Positions 54,870 through 64,000 of a stretch of 64,000 nucleotides of DNA are shown in pieces; the stretch's first letter is position 1, and each line of letters opens with the position of its first letter. Under the pieces are notes generated by a model. It had not been told where the DNA came from. It was given only the letters and a program-made list of their open reading frames with translations, and ran no database searches. The stretch is taken from positions 19,628,624 to 19,692,623 of the forward strand of contig NC_049984.1 in NCBI RefSeq assembly GCF_000003815.2, in the 5' to 3' direction. Source of the DNA: Branchiostoma floridae (Eukaryota; Chordata; Leptocardii; Amphioxiformes; Branchiostomatidae). The position numbers and the translations under genes are program-made.

Positions 54870-55275
54870 GGGTAACTTAGAAAAAAATCACCGTTGTAGT
54901 AAGCCGTTACTTTATGGTTATCTTGACTGTGACTAAACGTATTTTAGTTAACGAATCTTAGTTATATTTCTACCGCCCTTCTGTCTTGGACAAAAAAAAA
55001 CACATACCATCTTCAGACTTCTAGGGTAACTAAGAAGAGAAACCATCGCTGTAGTAAGCCGGTACTTTGTGATGATCTTCATTGGATCACAAGAAATATG
55101 CACATAACACGTAACCCACGGATAACAAGATAAGAAACAAACAGGTACAGTTTACCGCTAGAAACACCCTACCGATGTGCGGGCTTCTATAAATCGTGAC
55201 CCCGACAGTAAAGGCGCCTGTCTACGGATAACAAGAAAATAACCAAACAGGTACAGTTTAACGCTAGAAACTCCC
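54870..55275. repeat. Two pairs of short direct repeats
   Basis: GTAGTAAGCCGTTACTTT (about 54896) recurs as GTAGTAAGCCGGTACTTT (about 55052), with related flanks (GGGTAACTTAGAA / GGGTAACTAAGAA). ACGGATAACAAGATAAGAAA..CAAACAGGTACAGTTTACCG (about 55119) recurs about 98 bp later. Both look like decayed local duplications. Confidence 0.7.
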
Positions 55276-55279
55276 TACC

Positions 55280-56570
55280 TATTTCTGTTGAAACATGAAA
55301 CAGTATCTATCCTTTATTAAGGTGGCACTTTGTGGCAAAGTCATGTCTCAATATACGTATTCCATCAGTAAATAGACTTGCTATAACATGTTTGAACACT
55401 GATAAGTTTAACGTACTTTTCTGACATAAATACAGTTTTGCTATCCACTATGAAGACTTACATAAAAATAATAGCAAAACAGATCAGTGTTCTTCACAAA
55501 TTTCATGGCATTTGGTCCGCTTTAACGGAGTGGGCCCGTATAAATGGACATTTCAGTATTTCAAAATATCTTAGTGAATTACCAGTGTCAGTCTGCCGTG
55601 CAAGTCGTCTGCTAATTGCAGGTCCTCTAATACAACCGCAATACCTGTAAAATGAGTAAAGATTTGCCTATGTAAAACGTATTCCATGTTGAATGCAGTA
55701 AATAATGGTATTATAATTTCACTACGTTCGTTTACACGTGATACATTTAAACCTAATTGAATGAAAGTGTTAATGTTATGAAAATAAATGAAAGTTTGGT
55801 TCAACATACTTGCATCAGCTTCTTCACACTCTGTAAATGGAAACAACATAGAGAGCAGTTCAGTATATAGACAAAGACACAGGCACTTAACAGATTCGGC
55901 CAATGGTTGTTTAGAAAATATGCAAAGTATGTGGCAATCAGTTATTCTATGTAGTTGACACGTGAATACCCAATGCCAATGTGTACAAAGTAGCTGAGTT
56001 ATGTTGGACAGATTATGTTCGGCTATCCTGAGTTAAGTGGCCCTTCCCATAGTTAAATCATGTATGTGATTGTCGTAAAAAGGGCTTTATAACAATTTAA
56101 TATAAAAACCGGGACATACCTACTGCACAAGGGCTTTCTATAAAATGTTTTGCTAATGGCCCCGTTGACAATTAAGTGACATCTACGTCTACCGTAACTA
56201 TGGCCCTACAACTGGTAAAATTCCCGATGAAATTGGCCTAACTGGCGCTGTCGACGTCCCTGGACCGTGGGCCCCATGCTGTAAAAATCCTGGCGAGTAC
56301 ACTGCGTACTGTTGAGATATACACGTCACTAATCTACCAGGCTCAAACGGTGTTGGAAAGAGTGTACAGTATAGTACACTTTACTTCTTTCAACCTTAGC
56401 TAATATCTTATTCATCGATGTACTCTACTCTATTATACTTTACTTAATTCTACTCTGCTTCTGTTCCAATCTAGGACTCTGTGTCAACTTCAGGCCAATG
56501 ACATCCCTGGTAACAGTGGAATATCCCGGGCTAAAAACATGTAGTCATCAAGTGTACAATAAAAATGCAC
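55280..56570. other. Largely empty interval
   Basis: A 110-codon minus frame (55903-55571) contains a possible micro-exon, acceptor TTTCCATTTACAG then 21 bases then GTATGT, and another acceptor (CTCATTTTACAG) near 55652. Nothing recognisable is encoded. Confidence 0.4.
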
Positions 56571-56574
56571 TTCT

Positions 56575-57320
56575 AGATAGACTTTTTGGTGCATCTCTTT
56601 GTACTGAAGATTAAAGATACGGATCAGGCTGTGTGCACAAGAATGGTCAGGAGTTGTCCCAATGTTGTCCCGTTCTGTCCCCGTGTTGTGCCGTTCTGTC
56701 ACCTTGACTGTTGGTGGACTGTTGTCGTCTAGTGGTTATTTCAATGTGTGTCCTTGACAAACAGGACCTGATATTCCTTCATCATTTCGAGCTGAAGTTT
56801 CGATCAGTCTGGAATGAACCGCTACCAGTTAGTGTCTTCCACTTGAGGACTTTATTGGGACCCAGTTTGGTTTAATCATTGCGGGCCCAGAAACTGTTAA
56901 GTCTAGTGTCCGCCATGGCCTTCTCCAGGTCCTCTGTGCGTCCCTGGTCTATCGTGCAACCCAACAGCATACAAGAGAAGACATGACATGGGTGTTATTA
57001 TAGTGGACCTTGATTCTAATTTGAGAGTATGAAAAAAAATATATTTAAACATACATCTCGGGTCGTTTTTGTAGCAACACTGCTATGGACAAACCTATTT
57101 GGAACATGATAATAGCATACCGAGCATGCCCGCGGTGTCCGACCAGGAGAAGCGTTCTCCGTATCCCAGGAAGTCGATTTGTTCTCTATTGAAACAGAAA
57201 CGCGGCCGTCCTCTCCTGCCATTTCTCTCCATGCCCGGTTTAGAACGCATTCGGTTGTCGAAGGCCTTTATTTCGCCGTCACCATGTGCAGCGTGCTGCT
57301 GGAAGTGGAGCGCAATTCAG
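56575..57320. repeat. Large duplication, block A, copy 2
   Basis: Partner of 14440-15205. Copy 2 lacks about 23 bases (GGAATTGGAAATTATTGAAT region) present near 14955 in copy 1 and continues past 57320 into sequence absent from copy 1. Confidence 0.9.
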
Positions 57321-57334
57321 CAAACCGCGCTGAA

Positions 57335-57550
57335 GGTCAGGCATTACATGTCCAGGTGGTCTTTCTCTTCTGGGCATGGTTCTTCTCTCTGCCTCAGTTC
57401 TCTAAATGTTTGAGGTGGCTCGTTGTAACTCCAGAAATCTGGTGCAAAGTTTCCAGGCTACATACTCCGTTCAGCGCTTCGTCTGCTTCCAGGACAATAG
57501 CCTCAACTCTCGTGATAGTGAGGAGGATCATACCCTAGCTACGTGACCAC
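57335..57550 (-). CDS. Short unrecognised frame in copy-2-only interval
   Basis: Minus frame MILLTITRVEAIVLEADEAL, NGVCSLETLHQISGVTTSHL and KHLEN to a stop. It lies 3' of Gag in the same orientation,in the 1.77 kb that copy 1 lacks. Possibly a piece of the element's downstream ORF. Confidence 0.3.
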
Positions 57551-57593
57551 CTTGCCAAAGTGTACGCCCTTCGGCTGTGACAAGTCTTTCCAT

Positions 57594-57929
57594 CTATTGA
57601 AAAAATTTTCGTCGCTGTCGTATGACCCGTCTCGCGATCGACTGGGCTGCAGTCGCCTTGGACGGCCGGATCGGCTGCCTGGGCGCCACGGTGTTGTTGG
57701 CTGCCAAGCTTAAGAAATGGAGACAGTCTTGCTTTTCTGCAGGAGGCAAATCGGCTTCACGTAGGACCGCGTTGGTGCCGCCGAAAATCTTAGAATCATT
57801 TTGCGTCTCGAGATTATCCACAGATAAACCGCTCTTCAAGGCTGTCTTTGTGTCGAGAATTAGAAACCCCGCATTGTCCAGCTTGGTGGAGTAACTGCCA
57901 GGCCAGCACGAGTTATAAATAAAGGACAC
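57594..57929 (-). CDS. Unrecognised 111-codon ORF downstream of Gag
   Basis: LDNAGFLILDTKTALKSGLS, VDNLETQNDSKIFGG, READLPPAEKQDCLHFLSLA and a basic C-terminus (SIARRVIRQRRKFFQ). Located about 1 kb 3' of the Gag stop on the same strand and missing from copy 1. No protease or reverse-transcriptase motif is seen. Confidence 0.35.
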   Translation of the reverse strand: MSFIYNSCWPGSYSTKLDNAGFLILDTKTALKSGLSVDNLETQNDSKIFGGTNAVLREADLPPAEKQDCLHFLSLAANNTVAPRQPIRPSKATAAQSIARRVIRQRRKFFQ

Positions 57930-57959
57930 CTAATCTCATCGCACCTATTCGGGCCACGG

Positions 57960-58890
57960 CAGGGGTGTGTGGTCGGGCTGGCTCTAGGCACATCAAAGAC
58001 TGCAAACAAGACTGCCAGTGATCCGTACAATACTCAAGACAATCCCATTCGAGTGTTGTGTTCCCTCGACATTGGATTGATAATTTCGTAGGTCCATAAA
58101 CTCTGTATGGCCAGACGCGATGTGGGTTTACCTCACATTCGTCGCGGCAATGTGCACTTTCCCACTTCTCATCTTTGCTCGCATCTCTGGTACAGTTCTA
58201 GCGTCCGGTTCTTTCAATGTGACATACTCTTGGTCATCGTCTTAATCTTCAGAGTCAAGCTCTACAAGAATCTCTACTTTCTAAAAGTCTAGTATAAATG
58301 CTGGTTACCATAATGAATAATGGACAGCAAGGACAGCCTTTATAATCTTTATGTATTATTTTATTCAAACCATACAAAAAGGAGGAGTATTAAAATTTAC
58401 AGTATTGCTGAGACATCCTGACAAGATAGGCATTGCATACAGAAGAAAAAAAATGATATACAGGTGTCACTACAGGTGAGTTTATGGCTTGGTATTGTCT
58501 ATGGTGCTAAACCAAGTATTAGATAACAAGCTGATTCCTCACAATGTATTTAACTTCTTCCTAGGCCTTTATGAAAGATAGTACAAACACATGATGTATA
58601 TTAGGTTAAAGCTTACAGACCGTACTGTCTTCAAACAGTATCTTTCATCTTGGACCTTATTTTGTGCAAATTTTCCTTTAACATTAACTTATCTATACAT
58701 TACATGTTTGTGTATGTGAAAGCTTCAAGTACTTGGGTAGCATTAGGGCTTCTACTTTGGAAAATGTCTGTGAATGCAAGTTGCAGGAAATGAAAATAGA
58801 TATACTTGTAGGATGCTGAAGTTATCGCGTATCTTTCCTTCCCAACAATGAGAGTTTCTGTACTTACCTTATGAACTCAACTATCAAGTT
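57960..58890. other. No gene seen
   Basis: AT-rich and without coding frames; forms the rest of the copy-2-only interval between the 57594 ORF and Gag. Confidence 0.6.
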
Positions 58891-58891
58891 G

Positions 58892-59865
58892 TCAATGTAG
58901 TCGGCAAGCTGGTCTGGCTGAGCCTTCTACCTGTGGGCAGTTGCGGCTCATGTGCCCCTCCTCGTTACATGTATAGCAGATAGGCCTACCGTCCGCCGTG
59001 AAGCCGCGCCGGGTGTTCCGACCGGAGGAGCGGTACCCGTTATTGCTACCCGATTGGCCTCGCGGATTCGGCCCACCTGACTGGCGGGGCCCGGCATGGG
59101 CGGGTTGGGGTTCGGCCCGACCTCTCAAACTCTCTATCTCGCCACACAACGTACCCGCTACCCTGGATAAATAATGGTTCTGTTCTAATAGCCCATGTCT
59201 TTCCCGCCGGAGTTCTTCTACCTGTCGCATCAGGGAGACGGCGTCTGAGGAGGCGATCCCCAATGCTTGACTCGAGGCGGCGGTGCCTGACGCGCCTTGA
59301 TCTAAAGCCTCAGCCGCGCAAGCACTGCGCACCTGTACACCTCGCACAAGGGTGTTCGCCTCCACCAGTGTGAGAGCTTCCTCTTTAACTTCAGCAAACG
59401 AGAGGTTCCCCTGTCGCCGGACTCGGCACAGGAGCTCTAATCTGATGTCCTTATCTCTAAGCCCCTCAACAAACTGGTCTCGAAGCGCTTTGTCCGGGTC
59501 CGTGCAAATCTGTGCGTCCTGTCAGTGTCTGAAGCTGGACAGCATATGCTTCTCACCGTCTCGTCCGGCCCCTGACTCTGACTATAAAACCTGCCCATGA
59601 TAATGTTGGCCGAAACGGTGTCTTTAAATGCCCTCTTCAGTGTGTCTAGGATCTTCTGGGGGTTCCCCCGGTCCCGTGGCTCCAGAACGTTAACCATATC
59701 TGGGGTGTATGGAGGGTCCCTTACTCGGGGTCTTCTCCCGGACACGTCGGGGCGTCTTGGGGTCTCCCCCTCCACGCCTATCTGCGACCTCATCTCCTCC
59801 CTTATTCCTTCTAGCTCGGCCCTGGCGTCCCCAAGGCCGACCGCCATATTTCCGTGTATGTCCAT
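58892..59865 (-). pseudogene. Ty3/gypsy-type Gag, copy 2
   Basis: From an ATG at 59865 the minus frame reads GDARAELEGIREEMRSQIG, VSGRRPRVRDPPYTPDMVNV, DTLKRAFKDTVSANIIMGRF and YSQSQGPDETV, then shifts. The second frame, open from 59521, holds DPDKALRDQFVEGLRDKDIR, a coiled coil (RQVEELRRERHGLLEQNHYL), an RG-rich linker and the zinc knuckle CYTCNEEGHMSRNCP near the end. A TGA (59524) and the frame change lie between them and are shared with copy 1. Capsid plus nucleocapsid organisation is typical of gypsy Gag. No pol is attached. Confidence 0.85.
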
Positions 59866-61797
59866 ACACCCACGTGAAGTTCTACTTTGCTTTCCGCCGT
59901 CTATCTCCTACTATAGTAGTCGCTTTGGTTGTGGTCCCCGGACTGGTGTTAATCAGCAAGGGCAATGGTCTCAGTAGGAGTGGCAATGACCCAATACCGA
60001 ACGGCAACGTGACTGGGGCGTCTCTGGCCTTCGCAAGATATATTTTAAACAGTACGTTCCCCTCTCGGCCAGCCTGTTTCCAGTCTCCTCAACCTCGAAA
60101 GGGTGAGCGAACTAGATCACGCGGAAGAAAGCACCCAGAAAATTTACTATCTGTCCTTGCACTAGGATGTAGTACCAGCGTCGTGCAGCAATAGCAAGGG
60201 CTAATAAAACGTCCCTCGCGTTACCCGGGGCGACTGCGATCAACAGTGCTCCGCTCGGGCCTACCGACATGAGCTATCCTTCAGTACTGGTTCAAAGATC
60301 CTATCTACCCCTGTCATCCAATCTATATCCTTAAAACCACAATTTCAATACTACCACATATTGCCATTTCGCCTTGATGTCATATCGTGGGTCCTCGTGC
60401 GGTGTATTATTGGGTCCAAGGGGCACGATGTCCTCAATCTGAATTGCTACATACGACTGGTCAATTGCAAAGAAGACAACTGCGTGGGTATCCATGTTTG
60501 AAAATGTCGGAGACAAGTTGAGCCGATATCGCTAAGGATAAGGCAATAAATGTCTGTCTGGTTGCATAACTTAATACCAAAGTTTCTGGCCCCTTGCCTC
60601 TATCCAACAACGTCCTACAAGTAATACATTACTATTATGACCTACTAATGATGTTCCTATGGGGTCTTCCCTGTGTCAATTGACCACATCATTGGGCAAA
60701 ATCCGGGTTTTGTATTTCATCTTTTCTATCCGATTGTTATTAGTTATTACTAGTATTACATTTTTATGTTCCATTACATTTGTCACCATGTTGTCCTTAA
60801 ATATCGCAGGATCTAATTCTACTGGTGAATACTTCAGATGCCACATTCAAAGAGAGTAGGATAATAGAAGCAGAAAAGTTTACCTTTGTGCATTCTCCCT
60901 GTGCATTGGTGTGCTGTTTGGGAGTCAGCTGTTCATCAGTGGGGGATCCTTTTCACTCTGCTGTTTCAGTGACCTCTTTGGGTTGTCCACCTTGTTTTTC
61001 ACCTCGGTCTAGATAGGGAGTTGACACAAAGACATTTATTTTTATTACTATTGTCAGGAAATCTCTAATAGACTATTTGCTTGTTTGGTACTGCTGTCCA
61101 TTGGTTTGCAGTGTCGTTGTACGAGGAACCAGTAGAGACCCATCTCGCCTAGATGGAAGAGATGGAGGTCTTCATTGCCAGAATACTGTTGAGGAGATGA
61201 CCAAACTAGCTTGTCAGTTGCTTTTTCTGTCACTTGAAGCCTGCTAGCATCTAAGTCTGTGTCAGCTTCTGTTTGTCCTTTAAATGTTTGTGAAGGCAGA
61301 CAAAATGGTTTGGCGTGAAGTTATCAAAGTTTGTTGGAATGTATGTATGACTGAACATGATGTGGATTGGTTTCTCATCATTGCTTTTGTTGAGTCCACG
61401 GATGGTCATTTCATTTTCTGACAGCACAAGCTTCCTATAGAAGTCTGTAATACCTTTGCATGGACACCAAGCGTGGATGCAAATGTCCAGTGCACTGCTC
61501 AAAAGTGCTCATGATATGCCCATGCTATTTTACAAGATAATATAATCAACTTGAGCATGAGGTTGCCCATCCATTGCCATGCAATGCTTGTAGTAGTCAG
61601 GATGTTCGATCATCTCAATGGCAGCAAGCAGGCGGATTAATAAGTGGTGACTCTCGTGTCCAAACAGCGCGCGGGGCACCGCTCTGTAACAACAATTTCC
61701 GTCCCCGGTAGTGTGCAGTGGCGTCTAGTCTTTCAAGCGCTGAGGCTCTATCCTCCTTAGGATGCCACTGGACATAGCATCTCCTTTGCCGGGCGGG
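59094..61797. repeat. Large duplication, block B, copy 2
   Basis: Partner of 15208-17901. It retains segments missing from copy 1, including the bases encoding the OTU histidine motif and GATCCCCCACTGATGAAC near 60940. Confidence 0.9.
60331..60516 (-). pseudogene. Unrecognised exon (HAVVFF...), copy 2
   Basis: MDTHAVVFFAIDQSYVAIQI, EDIVPLGPNNTPHEDPRYDI and KAKWQYVVVLKLWF to a stop. Nearly the same as 16390-16625, with a handful of amino acid changes. Confidence 0.4.
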
Positions 61798-61917
61798 GAT
61801 TCTGGGCCAAAGAACGTGCGTCCTGGCAGCTGGACCTCATAGGTCTGTAGCAAAAGCTTCTCTGTCGCTGCACCTTGCTGGAGTCGATCTTCGGTCCTAG
61901 CTAGCACCAGTCTGCAA
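61250..61917 (-). pseudogene. OTU-like cysteine protease, copy 2, nonsense
   Basis: Opens after a strong acceptor (TTTAATTGCTGTCATTGCAG at about 61918). The frame reads LVLARTEDRLQQGAATEKLL, then RRIEPQRLKD and a TAG exactly where copy 1 has TAC (Tyr). Beyond the stop the frame is intact through GDGNCCYRAVPRALFGHESH; a later frame has HAWCPCKGITDFYRKLVL, KPIHIMFSHTYIPTN and TPNHFVCL, the OTU His block. Thus the catalytic Asp, Cys and His codons all remain, but a nonsense codon precedes them. The 5' part (LARTEDRLQQ..) is absent from copy 1. Confidence 0.72.
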
Positions 61918-62019
61918 TGACAGCAATTAAAGAAACTGTAGTGACGGACTGTAGTGGCAGTGAACATTTACAAACACTAACCTAATTCAGTATTCGCCTG
62001 TTGTTCACTCCAGCCCACG

Positions 62020-62370
62020 TCTCAAATGATTCTCCTTCTCTCTGGACCGTTGATCGGTACGTTGAAGATCTCGAATGTCCAGACGTTGAACGGTGAGGCG
62101 GTTTCTGGGGTTTGTTTTCAGTCTGTTCTGCATGGAAAACCCACGCTCACAATGCAGTATCCATGGGGATCAGGCGTGCTATTTTTGCCAAGGTTAAAAT
62201 GTTAGGGGAAAATTCTGTTCCGTGGACGCTCTCCAGTTCCTGACATTGCTCTGAGATCACAAGGCCTATCTGTTCACATCGCGCATTTTCATGTTCCTTA
62301 GCAACTCCTGAAATACTGCATTCACTGCATCTTTTGCCGCCTCCTCCGTAGCCCTGCCCATGCTAGTATA
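62020..62370 (-). pseudogene. hAT transposase C-terminal region, copy 2
   Basis: Same hAT dimerisation signature as copy 1: LIPMDTA, a frame break, then CERGFSMQNRLKTNPRNRLT. The break is caused by a different small indel from copy 1. The next frame upstream (62555-62322) is open for 77 codons in both copies. Confidence 0.65.
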
Positions 62371-62639
62371 CAATCACTGACACGTGTGTGTCCCATGATT
62401 CTTCCCAAGAGGGCATCAGTGGGTGTACCAGGCGTGCTTTTGATGGTTTGCACTATTGTAATTAGATGCAGTAAGCCTGCCTCGCGGAGCCATACTCCAG
62501 ATGTGGGAATTACTTTGGCCCCAGGTAGCCAATCATTAAGTAGGAACAATGACACCTAAAACACTCCATATACGGAAGCAGTCTCTGCCTCCTTTCAAGT
62601 TTGCTTGAAGGTCCTCCACTTTATCCCATTACTTCTGCT

Positions 62640-62860
62640 TGTGTCTACATTATAATGATCATTGTGTCAATGGTTCTATCATTACATTTCCTTTTTGTTG
62701 GGATTTTCTGATTGATTTGGAGAATATGAAAAGTAATGCCAGTGACATAAGCAATAGCACAGAAGAAACAATCCAGGGTTGATGATGAGAAGTCTCCATA
62801 CATCCTATATGCTTCTAGATCTTCTCTTGACTCTATCTTCTCTTGACTCTCCTCCAAATT
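62640..62860 (-). pseudogene. OTU-like half domain, copy 2
   Basis: EAYRMYGDFSSSTLDCFFCA and TGITFHILQINQKIPTKRK are kept, but a deletion of about 18 bp after ATGATCATTGTG removes the residues before the HYN histidine and shifts the frame. A 16-base duplication (TCTTCTCTTGACTCT) is present near 62830. Confidence 0.4.
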
Positions 62861-62929
62861 TATAAAAACTGTGACATTCTATCAACTCCTTATTGGCGTC
62901 ATCTATCAAATGGCGGTAACCACCTATGT

Positions 62930-63510
62930 AAAGTACACAGTACTAAGGGTTATGGTACATGCATGAGCCGTGCAGTATCCATATTAAGGTATTTCCATGT
63001 AATGATATCCCTGCACCACTGCCGGCACCTGCTCCACCAGCACCTACTTATCCGGCACCTGCTCCTCCGGGACCAGCACGACGTGTGCTCTTCAGCACCA
63101 CATTGTAGATCAGACCTGGCCGTCGCTCCAGGACGTCTTACAGCATGCCCTTCGCCTCTGCTCGTGTCATGTCGTCTATCAGCCCCCTAGACAAAAAGGA
63201 GGCACTTTACTGCCAACATTTGCACCCTGACCGTTAGGTTGTCTGTTGGAAAATGGTGTGCTGTGTCCAAAACGGTTCGGCATTTAAGGACGGTCTTCAC
63301 GGCTCTGGTTCGGCCGACTCACTCTACCCATTTAACGAAGTCTAACTCTGCAAGATTCAACAGCACAGTCTGCTCATCGATGAAGATATCAAAACTCTCT
63401 TCATCCTGTGTTATGTATTCGTCGATCTGTCCCTTCTCCCGTGCCTCTGCGAACTGGAGGATACCTTGCCACATGTTGTAGGGCATTTTGGTCAGGTTTA
63501 CAGTCCGACA
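62930..63510 (-). pseudogene. Unrecognised Gly-rich exons, copy 2
   Basis: Partner of 22430-23010. KMPYNMWQGILQFAEAREKG and QIDEYITQDEESFDIFIDEQ to FVKWVE and a stop. In-frame 3-bp and 9-bp differences from copy 1 (an extra Asp codon, three codons fewer near LLNL) would fit coding constraint at the time of divergence. Confidence 0.45.
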
Positions 63511-64000
63511 GTGAATGTTGTTCAGCTTTTTACGCTGTTGGTTTGAATGATAGTTAAATTTTTAGAATATGTTTATCACAATATCAAATAGAGTTGTACT
63601 ATGCTATACTCAGTACCATCTGCAACTGTTTATGTTTTTCCAAACACTCAGGCAAAAATGTTAGAATTAAAAATTTGATTAAAAGCATACACTAGCTGTA
63701 TACCGTATACGCATTCATACAAGTTCACGAGCTGTTTCCGTGAGATGTTTCGCCAATTATACTAATGTAACGATATGAACAGAAAGTAAAGCCAATGGTT
63801 AAGCCATGAAGCAAGAGGACATTTAATCATTACCGTAAAATTAGAAGAAGTAAAATTCCATTGGGTCAAGTTGTAGCAGGTAGCTTGACTTGTAGCCTGA
63901 TAATCAACTTATAACAGCTTCGGAGTCTCTTCTGTTCTGTTACTGAGAGGACAGATGAGACTGGGAAAATGGTTTGGGTACCACTCAACTAGCAGATAGA

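Larger units (their letters stand above)
61973..64000. repeat. Large duplication, block C, copy 2 (runs off the window)
   Basis: Partner of 21436-23458. The match continues to the last base, so the duplication extends beyond the window, possibly to the BEN-domain exons that follow block C in copy 1. Confidence 0.92.

Overview
The window is eukaryotic, non-coding-rich DNA crowded with transposable elements and satellites. It holds short exon-like open frames flanked by GT/AG signals, several tandem arrays, and remnants of MULE, hAT, Harbinger/ISL2EU-like, DIRS, LINE and Ty3/gypsy-type elements. I see no ordinary host housekeeping gene. The mix of deuterostome-type transposon families is most consistent with an invertebrate deuterostome such as amphioxus (Branchiostoma). 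This is an inference from remembered protein families and no search was run. Nearly all coding remnants lie on the minus strand and most are broken.

Layout. 1-2842: an ~82-bp satellite with a POU-type octamer in every unit. 2857-9602: a MULE transposase gene on the minus strand, split by a tandem duplication and a young LTR retrotransposon (5520-7405) with a tRNA-Gln primer site and a second tRNA-Gln-like segment inside. A diverged ~126-bp octamer-bearing array follows (8040-8990). 11.4-14.4 kb: LINE and DIRS fragments and copy 1 of a dispersed repeat (copies near 11.8, 31.3, 36.7, 45.8 and 52.6 kb) that carries a 139-bp hairpin-forming core. 14.4-23.5 kb and 56.6-64.0 kb: two copies of a large duplicated block in the same orientation, holding a Gag gene, an OTU-protease-like gene, a hAT C-terminus and unknown exons, each copy with its own lesions. 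23.9-24.6 kb: a two-exon BEN-domain gene piece whose splice phases agree. 25-30.5 kb: minus-strand transposon gene pieces and a zinc-knuckle Gag.

32.9-45.2 kb: paired copies of an unknown gene fragment, then a run of minus-strand exons with very good splice sites (OTU-like, SAP-like, hAT/ZNF862-like, a Harbinger-type helix-turn-helix), plus a palindromic MITE with a likely 9-bp target duplication. 47.5-48.2 kb: an unrecognised 224-codon frame. 48449-50495: a foldback-type element whose inverted ends are themselves related tandem arrays. 50.7-54.1 kb: another Gag remnant, a low-complexity acidic ORF, hairpin-core copy 5 and an orphan ORF. 54.2-56.6 kb is largely empty apart from small direct repeats.

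How it fits together: the region reads as a nested insertion zone. The order of some events can be read directly: MULE, then tandem duplication, then LTR insertion; and Gag decay before the large duplication. The best candidates for something undescribed are the foldback element with inverted tandem arrays, the invariant hairpin core shared by five repeat copies, and the LTR element that carries both a tRNA-Gln primer site and a tRNA-Gln anticodon-arm segment.
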